Shown: piece after piece, positions 46,048 through 55,041 of the stretch
Numbering within the stretch: position 1 is the first letter of the stretch
How the letters are laid out: each line of letters starts with the position of its first letter
NCBI RefSeq assembly: GCF_002894645.1
Contig: NZ_NCQY01000009.1
Coordinates: 510,220 to 574,219 of the forward strand
Direction of reading: 5' to 3'
DNA from: Salinibacter altiplanensis
GTDB taxonomy: Bacteria > Bacteroidota > Rhodothermia > Rhodothermales > Salinibacteraceae
DNA length: 64,000 bases
The notes under the pieces: generated by a model
Seen by the model: the letters and a program-made list of their open reading frames with translations, nothing else
Told to the model about the DNA's origin: nothing
Database searches by the model: none
Translations under genes and position numbers: made by a program

Positions 46048-46458
46048 TCATCTGACGTAATCGTAGATCTCTATGTCTCCGCTGGCTAACTCCCGGAGCC
46101 TGTCTACATTTACTGCTTCCTCGAACTTCTTCAGAACCTTCATCTTCGTCTGTTCGCGCGTCTCGGAGTTTGCTTCGCTGGTATGGCGAAGAGGTGCTCC
46201 TCAAGGGGGAAAGTGGCGGTAGATGAACGGAACGCCGCGGTCAGCGTGAGCGCGCAAGAGCGTGAGTCGGATTTGAAAGAGTCGCGCCAATCCTTCTGCA
46301 CGCTCGCCGTCCGGCAGATCGAAGCGGGCCCACTTCCGCGTCTCCACCAGATTGATAAACCCCTCTATCCCCGCTCCAAGAGTCTGCCGGAGGCCCGTCG
46401 AGATGGATGTGCCTTCGCACTTCGGCAGATGAACGAAAATCCACTTCTGCCCCCTCAT
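46048..46458 (-). pseudogene. Sulfotransferase-family-2 remnant
   Basis: The 5' piece reads GQKWIFVHLPKCEGTSISTG, the PAPS-binding loop of the Sulfotransfer_2 family, and ends at a stop near 46201. A second piece in another frame (KVLKKFEEAVNVDRLRELAS then GDIEIYDYVR-stop) matches the C-terminus of the same family. The middle of about 150 residues is missing. It is an internally deleted gene. Confidence 0.6.
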
Positions 46459-46558
46459 CTTCTCCTCCAGGCGGGACAGCAGATTTTCCCCCTTAAAAGC
46501 ACTCGTCGGATGGCAGGACGAAATCCCATGCTTACGCTCGCTTCAGCGTCGGATCGAA

Positions 46559-48358
46559 TCAAAGACTCTGCATCTCCACCATCTCGCGAAACGCCCCCTC
46601 CTCCCGGTGACGGAGCTCATGGTAGGTTCCCTCTTCAATCACCCGTCCTTGGTCGAGCACGTAGACCCGATCCGCGTTTTTCACCGTTGAGAGCCGGTGC
46701 GCGATAATGACGACCGTCACTTCTCCCTGCAGCGCGTCGATGCTGGTCTGAATGTGCTGCTCGGAGGCGCTGTCCAGGTCGCTCGTCGCCTCGTCGAGCA
46801 GCAGCAGGTTCGGCTGCTTGAACAGCTCCCGCGCCACGAACAGGCGCTGCTGCTGCCCGCCGGAGAGCCGCACGCCCCGGTCGCCCACCTGCGTCTGGTA
46901 CCCGTTCGGCAGGTCCTGAATGAAGTGGTGGGCGTGGGCCCGCTCGGCGGCGTGCATCACCCGCTCGCGCAAGGCCGGGTCCTCCTCAATGTCCCCCTGC
47001 CAGAGGCTGATGTTGTTGGCCACCGTGTCGTCGAACACGACCGTTTCCTGCGAGACGTACCCGATCTGGTCGCGCCAGGAGGCCAGGTCGATCTCATCGT
47101 GCGGCACTCCGTCGACGCGGACTTCGCCGCGCCGGGGCTTGAGCATGAGCGTCATCATGTCGACCAGCGTCGACTTCCCGGCGCCGGACTCGCCGACAAG
47201 GGCAATCGTCTGGTTGGCCGGCACCGAAATGTTCACGTCGCGCAGCACGTCGCCCTCCTCGTCGTCGTACGTGAAACGGATGTCCTGCAACTCGAGGCCC
47301 TCGCGGAGCGGCCCGAGGGCCTGCGTCCCGCTCTGTTCCTGGTTGTTCAGCACGACGTCAAACTCGTCGTCGACCATTTCCACGGAGCCAATCTTATTCA
47401 TCGTGCGCTGCCACGCACCCTGCACGGCCATCATCGCCTGCATGCCACGGTGGAAGAACAGCAGCGCCACAAAGATGGGGGCCACCGGGTCGTTGAAGAC
47501 GCCCACCTGCAGGGCAATGAGCCCCACGATGAGAAGCACCGACGCCGGTTCCTTGAGGGCATTCGTGAAGGCACTCGCTACGTTCTGCCGGAAGATGTAC
47601 CCCGTCAGCCGCTGCACGCTGTCCACGACGCCCGAGCGCAGATGGGCCGTCTGGTTCGTCCCCACAATGTACTTGAGCGACTGCAGCGACTGGACGAGGA
47701 GCTTGTTGAGGGTGCTCATCTCCGCGGATTGGTCCCGCGAGAGGCGGCGTACGTAGGCGTTCAGGTATTTAAAAAAGAAGAGGAGCACCAACCCGACCCC
47801 CAGCGCCATGCTCGCAAACCGCCACGTGATCGCAAACGCAAATGCGAAGTAGCTGAGCGTCGTGACGATCTGCGTCAGAAACTGCACGAAGCTCTTGAAC
47901 GAGCTGAAGAAGCGGTTGACCTGCTGGTTGATGACATTGATGAAGTGGCCGGCGTTCTGCTCGATGTAGTGCCGGTAGTCCATCCCACAGTACGCGTCGA
48001 ACAGCTGCGTCTTGAGCTCCCGCAGGAGCTGGGCCTGCAGGTAGCCCTGGTAGCTTCCTTTCGCAAACTGGAGCGCTCCCTTCGCAACAAAGACGATTGC
48101 GATGAACGCCAGGATGCCGACCATCGAGTCGGCAATCCCCATCGTGGCCAGCAGGTCGTGCAGCAGCTGTTCGGCCCATCCCATCTCCTCCGTGCTGCCC
48201 GTGGTTTGCGAGGCGCGCAGCAGAGGCAGCAGCAGCGCGATGCCGAAACCGGACGCAAGCGCCGTGGCCACGGTCAGCACAAAGATCAGGTACATGCGCC
48301 GGCCGAGGTAGCGTCGGTAGATCTTCAGGTACCCAAGAAGGTCGGCGAAGGTGTTCAT
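46559..48358 (-). CDS. ABC exporter (fused permease and ATPase), polysaccharide/lipid flippase-like
   Basis: A 599-residue half-transporter. The first 320 residues form the six-helix membrane domain. The ATPase domain shows Walker A ALVGESGAGKSTLVDMM, signature RLSGGQQQRLFVAREL, Walker B LLLDEATSDLDS and the switch IIAHRLSTVKNADRVYVL. It is close to MsbA/HepA-type exporters that occur in exopolysaccharide loci. It would flip a lipid-linked sugar or polymer across the inner membrane as a homodimer. No separate Wzx-type flippase is found in the window. Confidence 0.85.
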   Translation of the reverse strand: MNTFADLLGYLKIYRRYLGRRMYLIFVLTVATALASGFGIALLLPLLRASQTTGSTEEMGWAEQLLHDLLATMGIADSMVGILAFIAIVFVAKGALQFAKGSYQGYLQAQLLRELKTQLFDAYCGMDYRHYIEQNAGHFINVINQQVNRFFSSFKSFVQFLTQIVTTLSYFAFAFAITWRFASMALGVGLVLLFFFKYLNAYVRRLSRDQSAEMSTLNKLLVQSLQSLKYIVGTNQTAHLRSGVVDSVQRLTGYIFRQNVASAFTNALKEPASVLLIVGLIALQVGVFNDPVAPIFVALLFFHRGMQAMMAVQGAWQRTMNKIGSVEMVDDEFDVVLNNQEQSGTQALGPLREGLELQDIRFTYDDEEGDVLRDVNISVPANQTIALVGESGAGKSTLVDMMTLMLKPRRGEVRVDGVPHDEIDLASWRDQIGYVSQETVVFDDTVANNISLWQGDIEEDPALRERVMHAAERAHAHHFIQDLPNGYQTQVGDRGVRLSGGQQQRLFVARELFKQPNLLLLDEATSDLDSASEQHIQTSIDALQGEVTVVIIAHRLSTVKNADRVYVLDQGRVIEEGTYHELRHREEGAFREMVEMQSL

Positions 48359-48436
48359 GCACTGTCGGATTCGGTGCGGGGAGGTCGGTTCGTAGACGAC
48401 GGCGGTCAGGACGCTGCCATATTCAGGCGGTATTGC

Positions 48437-48847
48437 TTAGAACGGGACGCCGTCGTCGTATCCAATCGTCTCCTCTCGAACGGACGTGTCGGTATCAAGG
48501 GAAGATCGAAAGGCTTGAAGCTTTGCAAACAGGGTCTCGCTCTCTCGATACGCTTCGCGCAGAAATTCAACATCGTCCAGATACTCGCGGCGCTTGACAA
48601 GGTGGAGGGTGGCAACTGTCTCAAGCAACGAACGAACAGCGATGCGGAGGAACCGGTCTTGCTCGGCATCACTTAATCCGGTCGAGCCCTCGGCTACGTT
48701 TAGTGCGATGCTGTTGGCGGCACGGGTCATCTGGTCCGCCAGGTTGTAGCGCTCATGCTTCGGAAGCTGCTGGGCGATGTCGTGCACCTGGTCACTATAG
48801 TCTAGCGCCCGGGTCCAGACCTCTAACTTCTCGAATCTGTAGGCCAT
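48437..48847 (-). CDS. Four-helix bundle protein (23S rRNA intervening-sequence protein family)
   Basis: A 136-residue protein of the S23/four-helix bundle family. Family signatures are the start RFEKLEVWTRALDYSDQVHD, LADQMTRAANSIALNVAEGS and ARSL-like helix turns. These proteins are found as stray genes in many genomes; their function is not known. A frameshifted relative lies at 52632-53037 in the same locus. The gene is 78 bases from the ABC exporter. Confidence 0.85.
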   Translation of the reverse strand: MAYRFEKLEVWTRALDYSDQVHDIAQQLPKHERYNLADQMTRAANSIALNVAEGSTGLSDAEQDRFLRIAVRSLLETVATLHLVKRREYLDDVEFLREAYRESETLFAKLQAFRSSLDTDTSVREETIGYDDGVPF

Positions 48848-48934
48848 TTGATCGTCCGCCCGATTTTGCAGGCTCCCTTAAGATGCATTGCGGTCGGCTG
48901 TCAGCCGTCCGCGGGCCGCGGTCCACCCTCCTTC

Positions 48935-50236
48935 TCACGATCTCGTCATGACTTTCGTGTGGACGGACGTGTCCTCCTCCAAGCACCCATTCAGGTACCG
49001 ATCCAGGAGGGACGCCCACGCCCGGCAGCACACCTCCCGCTCGAAGTGCTGAAGGAAGGCGCGCCGGGCGTTTTCCCCGAGTCGGGTGCGCTCGTCGGCA
49101 TCGCGGTAGAGGGCCATCAATTCGTCGCGGAGGGCCTGGCCAGCCGTCTCCTCCCGGGATGGATCCACCACGCGCCCGCTGTCCGAGAGCCGGATCGTTT
49201 CGCCGGACTCGGAGTCCTCCGGCCCCACCATCAGCACCGGCCGCCCGGCCGCCATGATGCCGTAGAGCTTTCCCGGCACGGCGATGCCGGCCATCTCCTC
49301 GCGGAGCGTCAGCAGGTGGACATCGGCCATCGGCAGTGAGTACTGAAGGTCCTCGCGGGGAAAGTACGGCAGGTACCGGACGTTGGACAGGTCGTGCTCA
49401 TCGGCAAACGCTTGGATCCGGTCTTTCTTGGGCCCCTCTCCCACAAAGACAAACTCGATGTCCGGGTGCCCGTCGAGCGCCTTCGCGACAGCGAGCACCT
49501 CGTCGAAGCGGTGGGCCACCCCGGCGTTGCCGGAGTACATGACGACGAACTTATCGTTTAGCCCGAGCTCCTCGCGGAGCGGGTTGTCGGCGTGGGAAAG
49601 GGGGGCGACCTCCTCCTTGCGGCTCCACACCGGAATCGTGTGGAGGCGCTCCTCCGCCACACCTTTTTCTGACAGCCGGCGTTTCATGCGGCTGCCCAGA
49701 TCCACGACGAAGTCCGCGGTGCGGTAGCTTACGTCGTTGAGGGCATGCAACAGGCGAGCGGGGAGGCCGCCCTCCGCAAACATGCCCGCGGCCACCTCCG
49801 CGTCCGGGTGCAGGTCCATCGACCAGATGCCGTAGGGCTGCCTTCGGAGGCCGTTCGCCACGGCCCCGACGAGCGGCAACAGCGGGGGTGTCGTGAGCGT
49901 GACAATGGTGTCGTAGGACGGCCCTGTGAGGACGCGGGCCAGCGCGCTCGCGCCGAAGCTTGCATAGTCGGTCAGGCGGCCGAGGGTCGTTTCGCGCCCG
50001 AAGGCCGTTGCCCGCACCCGGTGGATGTTGACGCCGTTGTGGGTTTCCTCGGCCGGCACGTCCATCGCGCCAGACAGGTAGTGCCCCCGGCTGCAGAGCA
50101 CGTGCACGTCCATGCCTTCTGCCGCCAGGTACTCGGCCAGATCCGTCAGCATCTGGGCCGTCGCCGCCCAGTCCGGCCAGTAGTGCTGGTTGATAAAGAG
50201 AATGGACGGCTCATCGCCCGCCGCGGTGGGGTTCAT
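48935..50236 (-). CDS. GT4 glycosyltransferase (WbuB-like)
   Basis: A protein of about 433 residues, GT-B fold, with SILFINQHYWPDWAATAQML at the start (WbuB/fucosamine-transferase-like opening) and KFVVMYSGNAGVAHRFDEVL leading the donor domain, then VHLLTLREEMAGIAVPGKLY and GIMAAGRPVLMVG. The ATG at 50236 is chosen because the extra 37 residues from 50347 are not conserved. It may add the first branching or fucosamine-like sugar. It is followed by the four-helix bundle gene. Confidence 0.85.
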   Translation of the reverse strand: MNPTAAGDEPSILFINQHYWPDWAATAQMLTDLAEYLAAEGMDVHVLCSRGHYLSGAMDVPAEETHNGVNIHRVRATAFGRETTLGRLTDYASFGASALARVLTGPSYDTIVTLTTPPLLPLVGAVANGLRRQPYGIWSMDLHPDAEVAAGMFAEGGLPARLLHALNDVSYRTADFVVDLGSRMKRRLSEKGVAEERLHTIPVWSRKEEVAPLSHADNPLREELGLNDKFVVMYSGNAGVAHRFDEVLAVAKALDGHPDIEFVFVGEGPKKDRIQAFADEHDLSNVRYLPYFPREDLQYSLPMADVHLLTLREEMAGIAVPGKLYGIMAAGRPVLMVGPEDSESGETIRLSDSGRVVDPSREETAGQALRDELMALYRDADERTRLGENARRAFLQHFEREVCCRAWASLLDRYLNGCLEEDTSVHTKVMTRS

Positions 50237-50453
50237 GTTGAATGTGTGTTTGGGATGTTCACTGCTGGCCGCTGGGAGCGAGAGCGAGGGCCGAAGGTCA
50301 TGCTTTCTGTAACACGAGTACTCCCGGGGTGCGAAGAATACCTCCAAACCGTGGCGGAAGCGAATGTAGTGATTTCACTGTTCAGGGAGCAATGTCCGCT
50401 GATCTCAAAAAGACTTTTCGGTCATTGACCGACTCTCGCTACTCATCGGAGAG

Positions 50454-50522
50454 ATTCACTCTGAAAGCACTTCTTCGCTGACACTCAGGGCGCTTCGGTC
50501 GTTCCACTCCCTCAGAATGACG
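50454..50522. repeat. Half-element of the palindromic repeat family
   Basis: Contains CTTCTTCGCTGACACTCAGG and ends TCCCTCAGAATGACG, the closing arm of the family described at 50561-50699. The left arm is incomplete. Confidence 0.45.
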
Positions 50523-50560
50523 TGTTAGTGACAGGGAATGCTCGAACTCTGCGTTCTGAG

Positions 50561-50699
50561 GTCATCCTGAGCGAACGTAGAGAGCGAAGGATCTCTTCGA
50601 TGGATGGCAGAGACGATTCCGGAGCTCATGCGACCTGCCGTCGTCTCCGCTGTATTCGAAGAGATCCTTCCGCCGACAGGGGTCGGCTTCAGGATGACT
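50561..50699. repeat. Palindromic repeat element, copy 1
   Basis: The left arm GTCATCCTGAGCGAACG ... GAAGGATCTCTTCGA and the right arm TCGAAGAGATCCTTC ... CTTCAGGATGAC are inverted copies. A less conserved centre of about 45 bases lies between them. Elements of this sort, opening GTCATCCTGAGC, are spread through many bacterial genomes. This copy lies 59 bases beyond the 3' end of the GIY-YIG gene. Confidence 0.7.
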
Positions 50700-50758
50700 C
50701 GTTGCCAGAACGTTCTTTCGTGCAGAAAGGCTCGCAGCATTCATCTACCCAGGGGTAT

Positions 50759-51058
50759 TCACCGTGCCTCCTCCATTACTGCAGGGCCGAGGTCATTCCA
50801 GGAAGGGTTTTTCTCTTCGATCAGCGCCGCCTTTTTCTTCCGAAGCCAGCCTTTAATCTTTTTCTCAGCCGCAATGGCATCTTGCGGTCGCGGGAATGCG
50901 CGGTACCAGACGAGGCGCGTAACGTTGTACCGGGCGGTGAAGCCGTCGGCGTCCTTCTGCTTGTGCTCTCGGACGCTCCGGGCCAGATTGTTCGTCATGC
51001 CAACGTAGAGCACCCGCGAGCGACTGGCCATGATGTAGGCGTAGTACCGTTCTCCCAT
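50759..51058 (-). CDS. Small GIY-YIG nuclease-family protein
   Basis: A 99-residue single-domain GIY-YIG protein: YYAYIMASRSRVLYVGMTNN, then LARSVREHK with the catalytic Arg, and TRLVWYRAFPRPQDAIAAEK with the conserved Glu, then KIKGWLRKKK. It resembles the YhbQ/UPF0213 group. It has no DNA-binding domain of its own. Palindromic repeats lie on both sides (50561-50699 and 51088-51213), 59 and 29 bases away. The gene has no link with polysaccharide synthesis and looks like an inserted unit. Confidence 0.85.
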   Translation of the reverse strand: MGERYYAYIMASRSRVLYVGMTNNLARSVREHKQKDADGFTARYNVTRLVWYRAFPRPQDAIAAEKKIKGWLRKKKAALIEEKNPSWNDLGPAVMEEAR

Positions 51059-51087
51059 CGTCTCGGACGGCTTCCGATAGCTCTAGA

Positions 51088-51213
51088 GTCATTCTGAGCG
51101 AAGCGAAGAATCTCTCCGACGGGTAGCAGAGCCGTACTTTCCAAGCACCGTCCCATCCGCGGCTTTCGTCTTCTACCAAAGGGACTCTTCGTCGATTCGC
51201 TCCTCAGAGTGAC
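51088..51213. repeat. Palindromic repeat element, copy 2
   Basis: The left arm GTCATTCTGAGCGAAGCGAA followed by GAATCTCTCCGA, and the right arm GGGACTCTTCGTCGATTCGC followed by TCCTCAGAGTGAC, are inverted copies with mismatches. It lies just outside the start of the GIY-YIG gene on the side opposite copy 1. Confidence 0.65.
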
Positions 51214-51439
51214 GTTTCAGAAAAGGCAGTCGGCAGCTCAGCTGGCCCGTTCTTCGTCATGACCCCGAGCAGAAGGTCGGCCCGGCGGCAGAGCACGGGT
51301 ACGTCCATGCCCGCATCACCACATTTGGCCAAGTCCGTCGGCCCCTGAGCCGTCACTGTACAGTCTTCTTAACAACCAGGACGGATAGGATGCATGGAAA
51401 GCGCAACGTGGAACGCGCAACGCGAGCCACCTGCTGCGT

Positions 51440-52564
51440 TTACTGGTGGTTTTGGACGGTGACCTCCTCGCGGGCGTCCTTTAAGTCGTGTTCGACCATC
51501 TCTCGGGCCATCGCCTCCATCGAGGTCGTCGGCGTCCAGCCGAGCTCTTTCCGTGCTTTCTCCGCGTCGCCGAGGAGGATGTCCACCTCCGTCGGGCGGT
51601 AGTAGCGCGGGTCGACCTCCACGACCGGCCGCCCAGTGTCCGTGTCGTACCCGATCTCGTCTTCGCCGTCCCCCTCCCACGCGAGGTCAATGCCCGCCGC
51701 CTCGAAGGCGAGCGTCGCAAACTCCCGCACCGTCGTCGTCCGCCCGGTCGCCAGCACGTAGTTCCCCGGCTCCTGCTGCTGGAGCATACGGTGCATCCCC
51801 TCCACATAGTCGCGGGCGTGGCCCCAGTCGCGCCTCGCGTCCAGGTTGCCGAGGTAAGTCTTCTCCTGCAGGCCGGCCTTGATCCGGGCCGCCGCCCGCG
51901 TGATCTTGCGCGTCACGAACGTTTCTCCTCGGCGCGGGCTCTCGTGGTTGAAGAGGATCCCGTTGGAGGCGTGGATGCCGTAGGCCTCGCGGTAGTTGAC
52001 CGTAATCCAGTAGGCGTAGAGCTTCGCCGCCGCGTAGGGGCTTCGGGGCCGGAAGGGCGTCTCCTCATTTTGGGGCGTCTCGGCCACCTCCCCGTAGAGC
52101 TCCGAGGTGGAGGCCTGGTAGAAGCGGGTCTTGTCCTCCAGGTCTAGAATCCGGATCGCCTCTAGAAGGCGGAGGGCCCCGACCGCATCGACGTCGGCGG
52201 TGTACTCCGGGCTGTCAAAACTGACCTGGACGTGGCTCTGGGCGGCGAGGTTGTAGATTTCATCCGGCTGGGTCTCCTGCACAATCCGGACGAGGTTCGT
52301 CGAGTCGGTCAGGTCCCCGTAGTGCAGAAAGAGCCGGACGTCGTCCTTGTGCGGGTCCTCGTAGAGATGGTCGATGCGGCCGGTGTTGAAGCTGGAGGCC
52401 CGCCGCTTGATGCCGTGCACCTCATAGCCCTTCTCCAGCAGGAGCTCTGCGAGGTAGGACCCGTCCTGGCCGGTGATGCCGGTGATTAGGGCCACGGGCA
52501 CGTCTCCACGGGCCCCGGGCCGGTCGTCCGGAATCTTGCTCGTGATCTCTTTGTCGGGGGGCAT
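51440..52564 (-). CDS. gmd: GDP-mannose 4,6-dehydratase
   Basis: A protein of about 374 residues of the SDR/NAD(P)-binding family. It has the nucleotide motif [20 protein letters not shown], followed by [20 protein letters not shown]. The catalytic region is [20 protein letters not shown] and the active Tyr-Lys is in [20 protein letters not shown]. It converts GDP-mannose to GDP-4-keto-6-deoxymannose, the first step to GDP-fucose; the second enzyme is encoded at 53087-54073. The start at 52564 excludes 40 upstream residues encoded by an AACGT-rich spacer. Confidence 0.93.
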   Translation of the reverse strand: MPPDKEITSKIPDDRPGARGDVPVALITGITGQDGSYLAELLLEKGYEVHGIKRRASSFNTGRIDHLYEDPHKDDVRLFLHYGDLTDSTNLVRIVQETQPDEIYNLAAQSHVQVSFDSPEYTADVDAVGALRLLEAIRILDLEDKTRFYQASTSELYGEVAETPQNEETPFRPRSPYAAAKLYAYWITVNYREAYGIHASNGILFNHESPRRGETFVTRKITRAAARIKAGLQEKTYLGNLDARRDWGHARDYVEGMHRMLQQQEPGNYVLATGRTTTVREFATLAFEAAGIDLAWEGDGEDEIGYDTDTGRPVVEVDPRYYRPTEVDILLGDAEKARKELGWTPTTSMEAMAREMVEHDLKDAREEVTVQNHQ

Positions 52565-52631
52565 TCTTTGCGTGGAACGTGGAACAGAAAATGTGTAATG
52601 CGTTGCGCGTGCAACGTTGAACGTGTAACGT

Positions 52632-53037
52632 TTAACGCGAGGTGTATTCAGGGGGAATCTCACGGACCTGGTCGGGACCGTCACGCTGCTCCAGGTGTCG
52701 GATCAGGTGGTACAGCTGGCGGGATACTTTGTCGGCCGACTCAAATATGTCTTCGAATTTTTCTTCGTCGAGATAGCCCTGATCCTGTGCGATGTAGAGC
52801 TGAGACCGCCCCCCCGGCTGACGCCTTGGCGTGCCCCAGATAATTGATGAACTGGGGGCGTGTCCAGCTCTCAAAGCCTTCTACGATATTGGACATGACA
52901 CTGGTTGACGCCCATCGGATCTGATCCTTCAACGTCCAATCGGACTCACATCCTCTCTTGCTCGTCAGACCGTAGACTTCATTCGTAAGCTTTCGGGCCG
53001 TCTGCCATGCCCGAAGGTCTTCGAAACACTCAGTCAT
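52632..53037 (-). pseudogene. Frameshifted four-helix bundle protein
   Basis: The first frame (TECFEDLRAWQTARKLTNEV ... TSVMSNIVEGFESWTRPQFI ... HAKAS) is the start of a four-helix bundle protein. The continuation (SQLYIAQDQGYLDEEKFEDI and [20 protein letters not shown]) lies in another frame from about 52810. A single-base indel there would restore a protein of about 130 residues, the family length. It sits between gmd and fcl. Confidence 0.65.
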
Positions 53038-53086
53038 ATTTGTTGCGGTGCAGAACGTGCGGTGTGGAACGACAAACGTTCTACGT

Positions 53087-54073
53087 TCACCGTGTTACGT
53101 TCAACGCCTCTTGTTGTCGGTACCAGTCGTAGGTTGTCTCGATGCCCTCCCGGAGCGATGTCTCCGCCGTCCAGCCAAGGGTGTCCATTCGGTTCGTATC
53201 GACCAGCTTACGGGGCGTGCCGTCCGGCTTTGATCGGTCGTGCTCGACGGGGCCGTCGTGGCCGACCACGTCCTGTATGAGAGCCATCAGCTCTTTAATC
53301 GAAAGGTCTTCCCCCACGCCCACGTTGAGCATCCCGTCGGGGGCCACCTCACGGATCTCCTCTTCCGGCGTCTCTAACGTGAAGCGGACCGCATCGGCCA
53401 AGTCATTGACATGCAGAAACTCCCGCTTCGGCGTGCCGGTGCCCCAAAGCGTCACCGGCGCGTCGGACCCATCCGGCGCGGCGCCTTTTGCCTCGTGGGC
53501 CTTGCGCAACAGCGCCGGCAGAACGTGGGCCGTCTCCAGGTCAAAGTCGTCGCCCGGCCCGTAGAGGTTGGTCGGCATGAGCGTGAGCATGTCGTCCTCG
53601 TGCTGCTCGCGGTGCGCCTGACACAGCTTGTGCCCCGCGATCTTGGCAACCGCATACCACTGATTCGTCGGCTCCAGCGGACCAGTCAGGAGACTCTCTT
53701 CCGGCATCGGTTGGGGCGCGTGCTTGGGGTAGATGCACGTCGACCCGAGGAAAATCAGCCGGTCTACGCCTACCTCATGGGCGGCGCGGATGACCGATTG
53801 CTCGATCGCAAGGTTGTCCCCGATGAAGTCGGCCGGGTACGTGTCGTTGGCCACAATGCCGCCGACCACCGCCGCGGCCAGCACCACGAAATCCGGCTGC
53901 TCGGCCGCAAAGAACGCTCGGGTGGCGTGGGGGTCGCGCAGGTCAAGCTCGTCGGAGGTCCGGCCCACGAGGTTCGTATAGCCAGTGTCCTTCAGCTCTT
54001 CCCAAATGGCCGAGCCCACCATGCCGCGGTGGCCCGCAACGTAAATTTTGGCGTCGGGGTCGTTTAGATGCAT
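53087..54073 (-). CDS. fcl: GDP-L-fucose synthase
   Basis: A 328-residue SDR enzyme with KIYVAGHRGMVGSAIWEEL, then FLGSTCIYPKHAPQPMPEES with the catalytic Ser, and NQWYAVAKIAGHKLCQAHRE with the Tyr-Lys pair. TPKREFLHVNDLADAV and the NVGVGEDLSIKEL block are family signatures. It epimerises and reduces the product of Gmd to GDP-L-fucose, the donor for fucosyl residues of the exopolysaccharide. It shares the operon direction with gmd. Confidence 0.94.
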   Translation of the reverse strand: MHLNDPDAKIYVAGHRGMVGSAIWEELKDTGYTNLVGRTSDELDLRDPHATRAFFAAEQPDFVVLAAAVVGGIVANDTYPADFIGDNLAIEQSVIRAAHEVGVDRLIFLGSTCIYPKHAPQPMPEESLLTGPLEPTNQWYAVAKIAGHKLCQAHREQHEDDMLTLMPTNLYGPGDDFDLETAHVLPALLRKAHEAKGAAPDGSDAPVTLWGTGTPKREFLHVNDLADAVRFTLETPEEEIREVAPDGMLNVGVGEDLSIKELMALIQDVVGHDGPVEHDRSKPDGTPRKLVDTNRMDTLGWTAETSLREGIETTYDWYRQQEALNVTR

Positions 54074-54453
54074 TCAGGGAAACCGTAGAACGTGGAAGGT
54101 AACATGTTGGACGTGGCACATTGAAGCGAGAGCTGAGGACCTTCACGTGGCTCCCCTCATAGGCTCGACGCTCGTGCTCAGACCTTGCATTGCGCATGAT
54201 ACACCTGACCAGCAGATATAGCTCCGCCACGTCAGTCACACGGCCTGTTAAAACCCTGTGACCTAGTGGTGCATCGACACCAGCGCAAACGATGGGGGCC
54301 TCCGTTCTGGAGCGGCCGTCAGCAGGCCCCACCGGATTCTCTCTCATGAGCCCTGCCCCTGTCTTCAGGCCGCCGGGCATGGCTCTCCCTTCCCTCTTTT
54401 CTCCGTCTTGCTCCCGCGCACTCTCTCCCGACACGGCCGTTTTGTTCGGCGAA
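54074..54453. other. Gap with an AACGT-rich spacer and no gene
   Basis: The part next to fcl (54074-54125) contains repeated AACGTGGA/AACATGTTGGACGT-like words that also occur in the spacers at 51395-51425, 52565-52632 and 53041-53105. No coding sequence or terminator is recognised in the rest. Confidence 0.4.
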
Positions 54454-54960
54454 TCATCTTCCGACGTCGAAGATGCGCAGGACGGTGAACGTCAGGGAGG
54501 TCACGGCGGTTGTGATCTGAAGCACCTCGCGCCACCCCCATCCCTCGCTGGTTTCCAGCCGCACCACGTCTCCGTCTTGAAGCGGGGGATACTGGGGGCG
54601 CTCCGCAAACGCGTCGAGCCGTTCCTCGAGGATGCGGGTGCGCTCTCCTCCCTCGCGGCGGTAGAGGTGCACGGTCACCGTGGCGTCTCCACCGCCCCCG
54701 CCACCCCCCGCCAAGGCCATCAGCTTCCCCAGGTCGATGTTCTCTCCGATCTCGTACACGCCCGATCGCCCGCCCCCGAGCACGAGCACCTCGATGGTGT
54801 TCTGGCCGGGGCGCGCAAACGTGTAGTAGGCCGTGCCGCCTGCCTCTCGCCCCCCCGGGGCGCCCTGCTGGGCCCACACCGGCCCAACGACCAGCATCAG
54901 GCACAGGGCGAGTCCCAGGGTGCAGTGGGGAGTGACGGAGCGGAGACGCAGGGTGTGCAT
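54454..54960 (-). CDS. Short SLBB-domain polysaccharide export protein
   Basis: A 168-residue secreted protein: a signal peptide (LGLALCLMLVVGPVWAQ) and a single SLBB-type domain (EVLVLGGGRSGVYEIGENID, LGKLMALAGG ... DGDVVRL), with a hydrophobic C-terminal stretch (VLQITTAVTSLTFTVLRIF). Full Wza proteins are more than twice as long and carry a Poly_export domain before two SLBB domains; both that domain and a lipobox Cys are missing here. It lies 81 bases after the tyrosine kinase gene and may work with it as a partial outer-membrane export component. Confidence 0.7.
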   Translation of the reverse strand: MHTLRLRSVTPHCTLGLALCLMLVVGPVWAQQGAPGGREAGGTAYYTFARPGQNTIEVLVLGGGRSGVYEIGENIDLGKLMALAGGGGGGGDATVTVHLYRREGGERTRILEERLDAFAERPQYPPLQDGDVVRLETSEGWGWREVLQITTAVTSLTFTVLRIFDVGR

Positions 54961-55041
54961 GAAGCGGGGCGTAGACGTGAAATCAGTGAGGAGAGAGGCA
55001 GAGGTCCCCGGAGAGGTGGAAGGACCGGTTCCCCGTCGCCG

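Noticed and set aside
46697..48676. A 659-codon forward frame opposite the ABC exporter
   Set aside because: Arg/His-rich shadow of the ABC gene, which has all ATPase motifs on the other strand.
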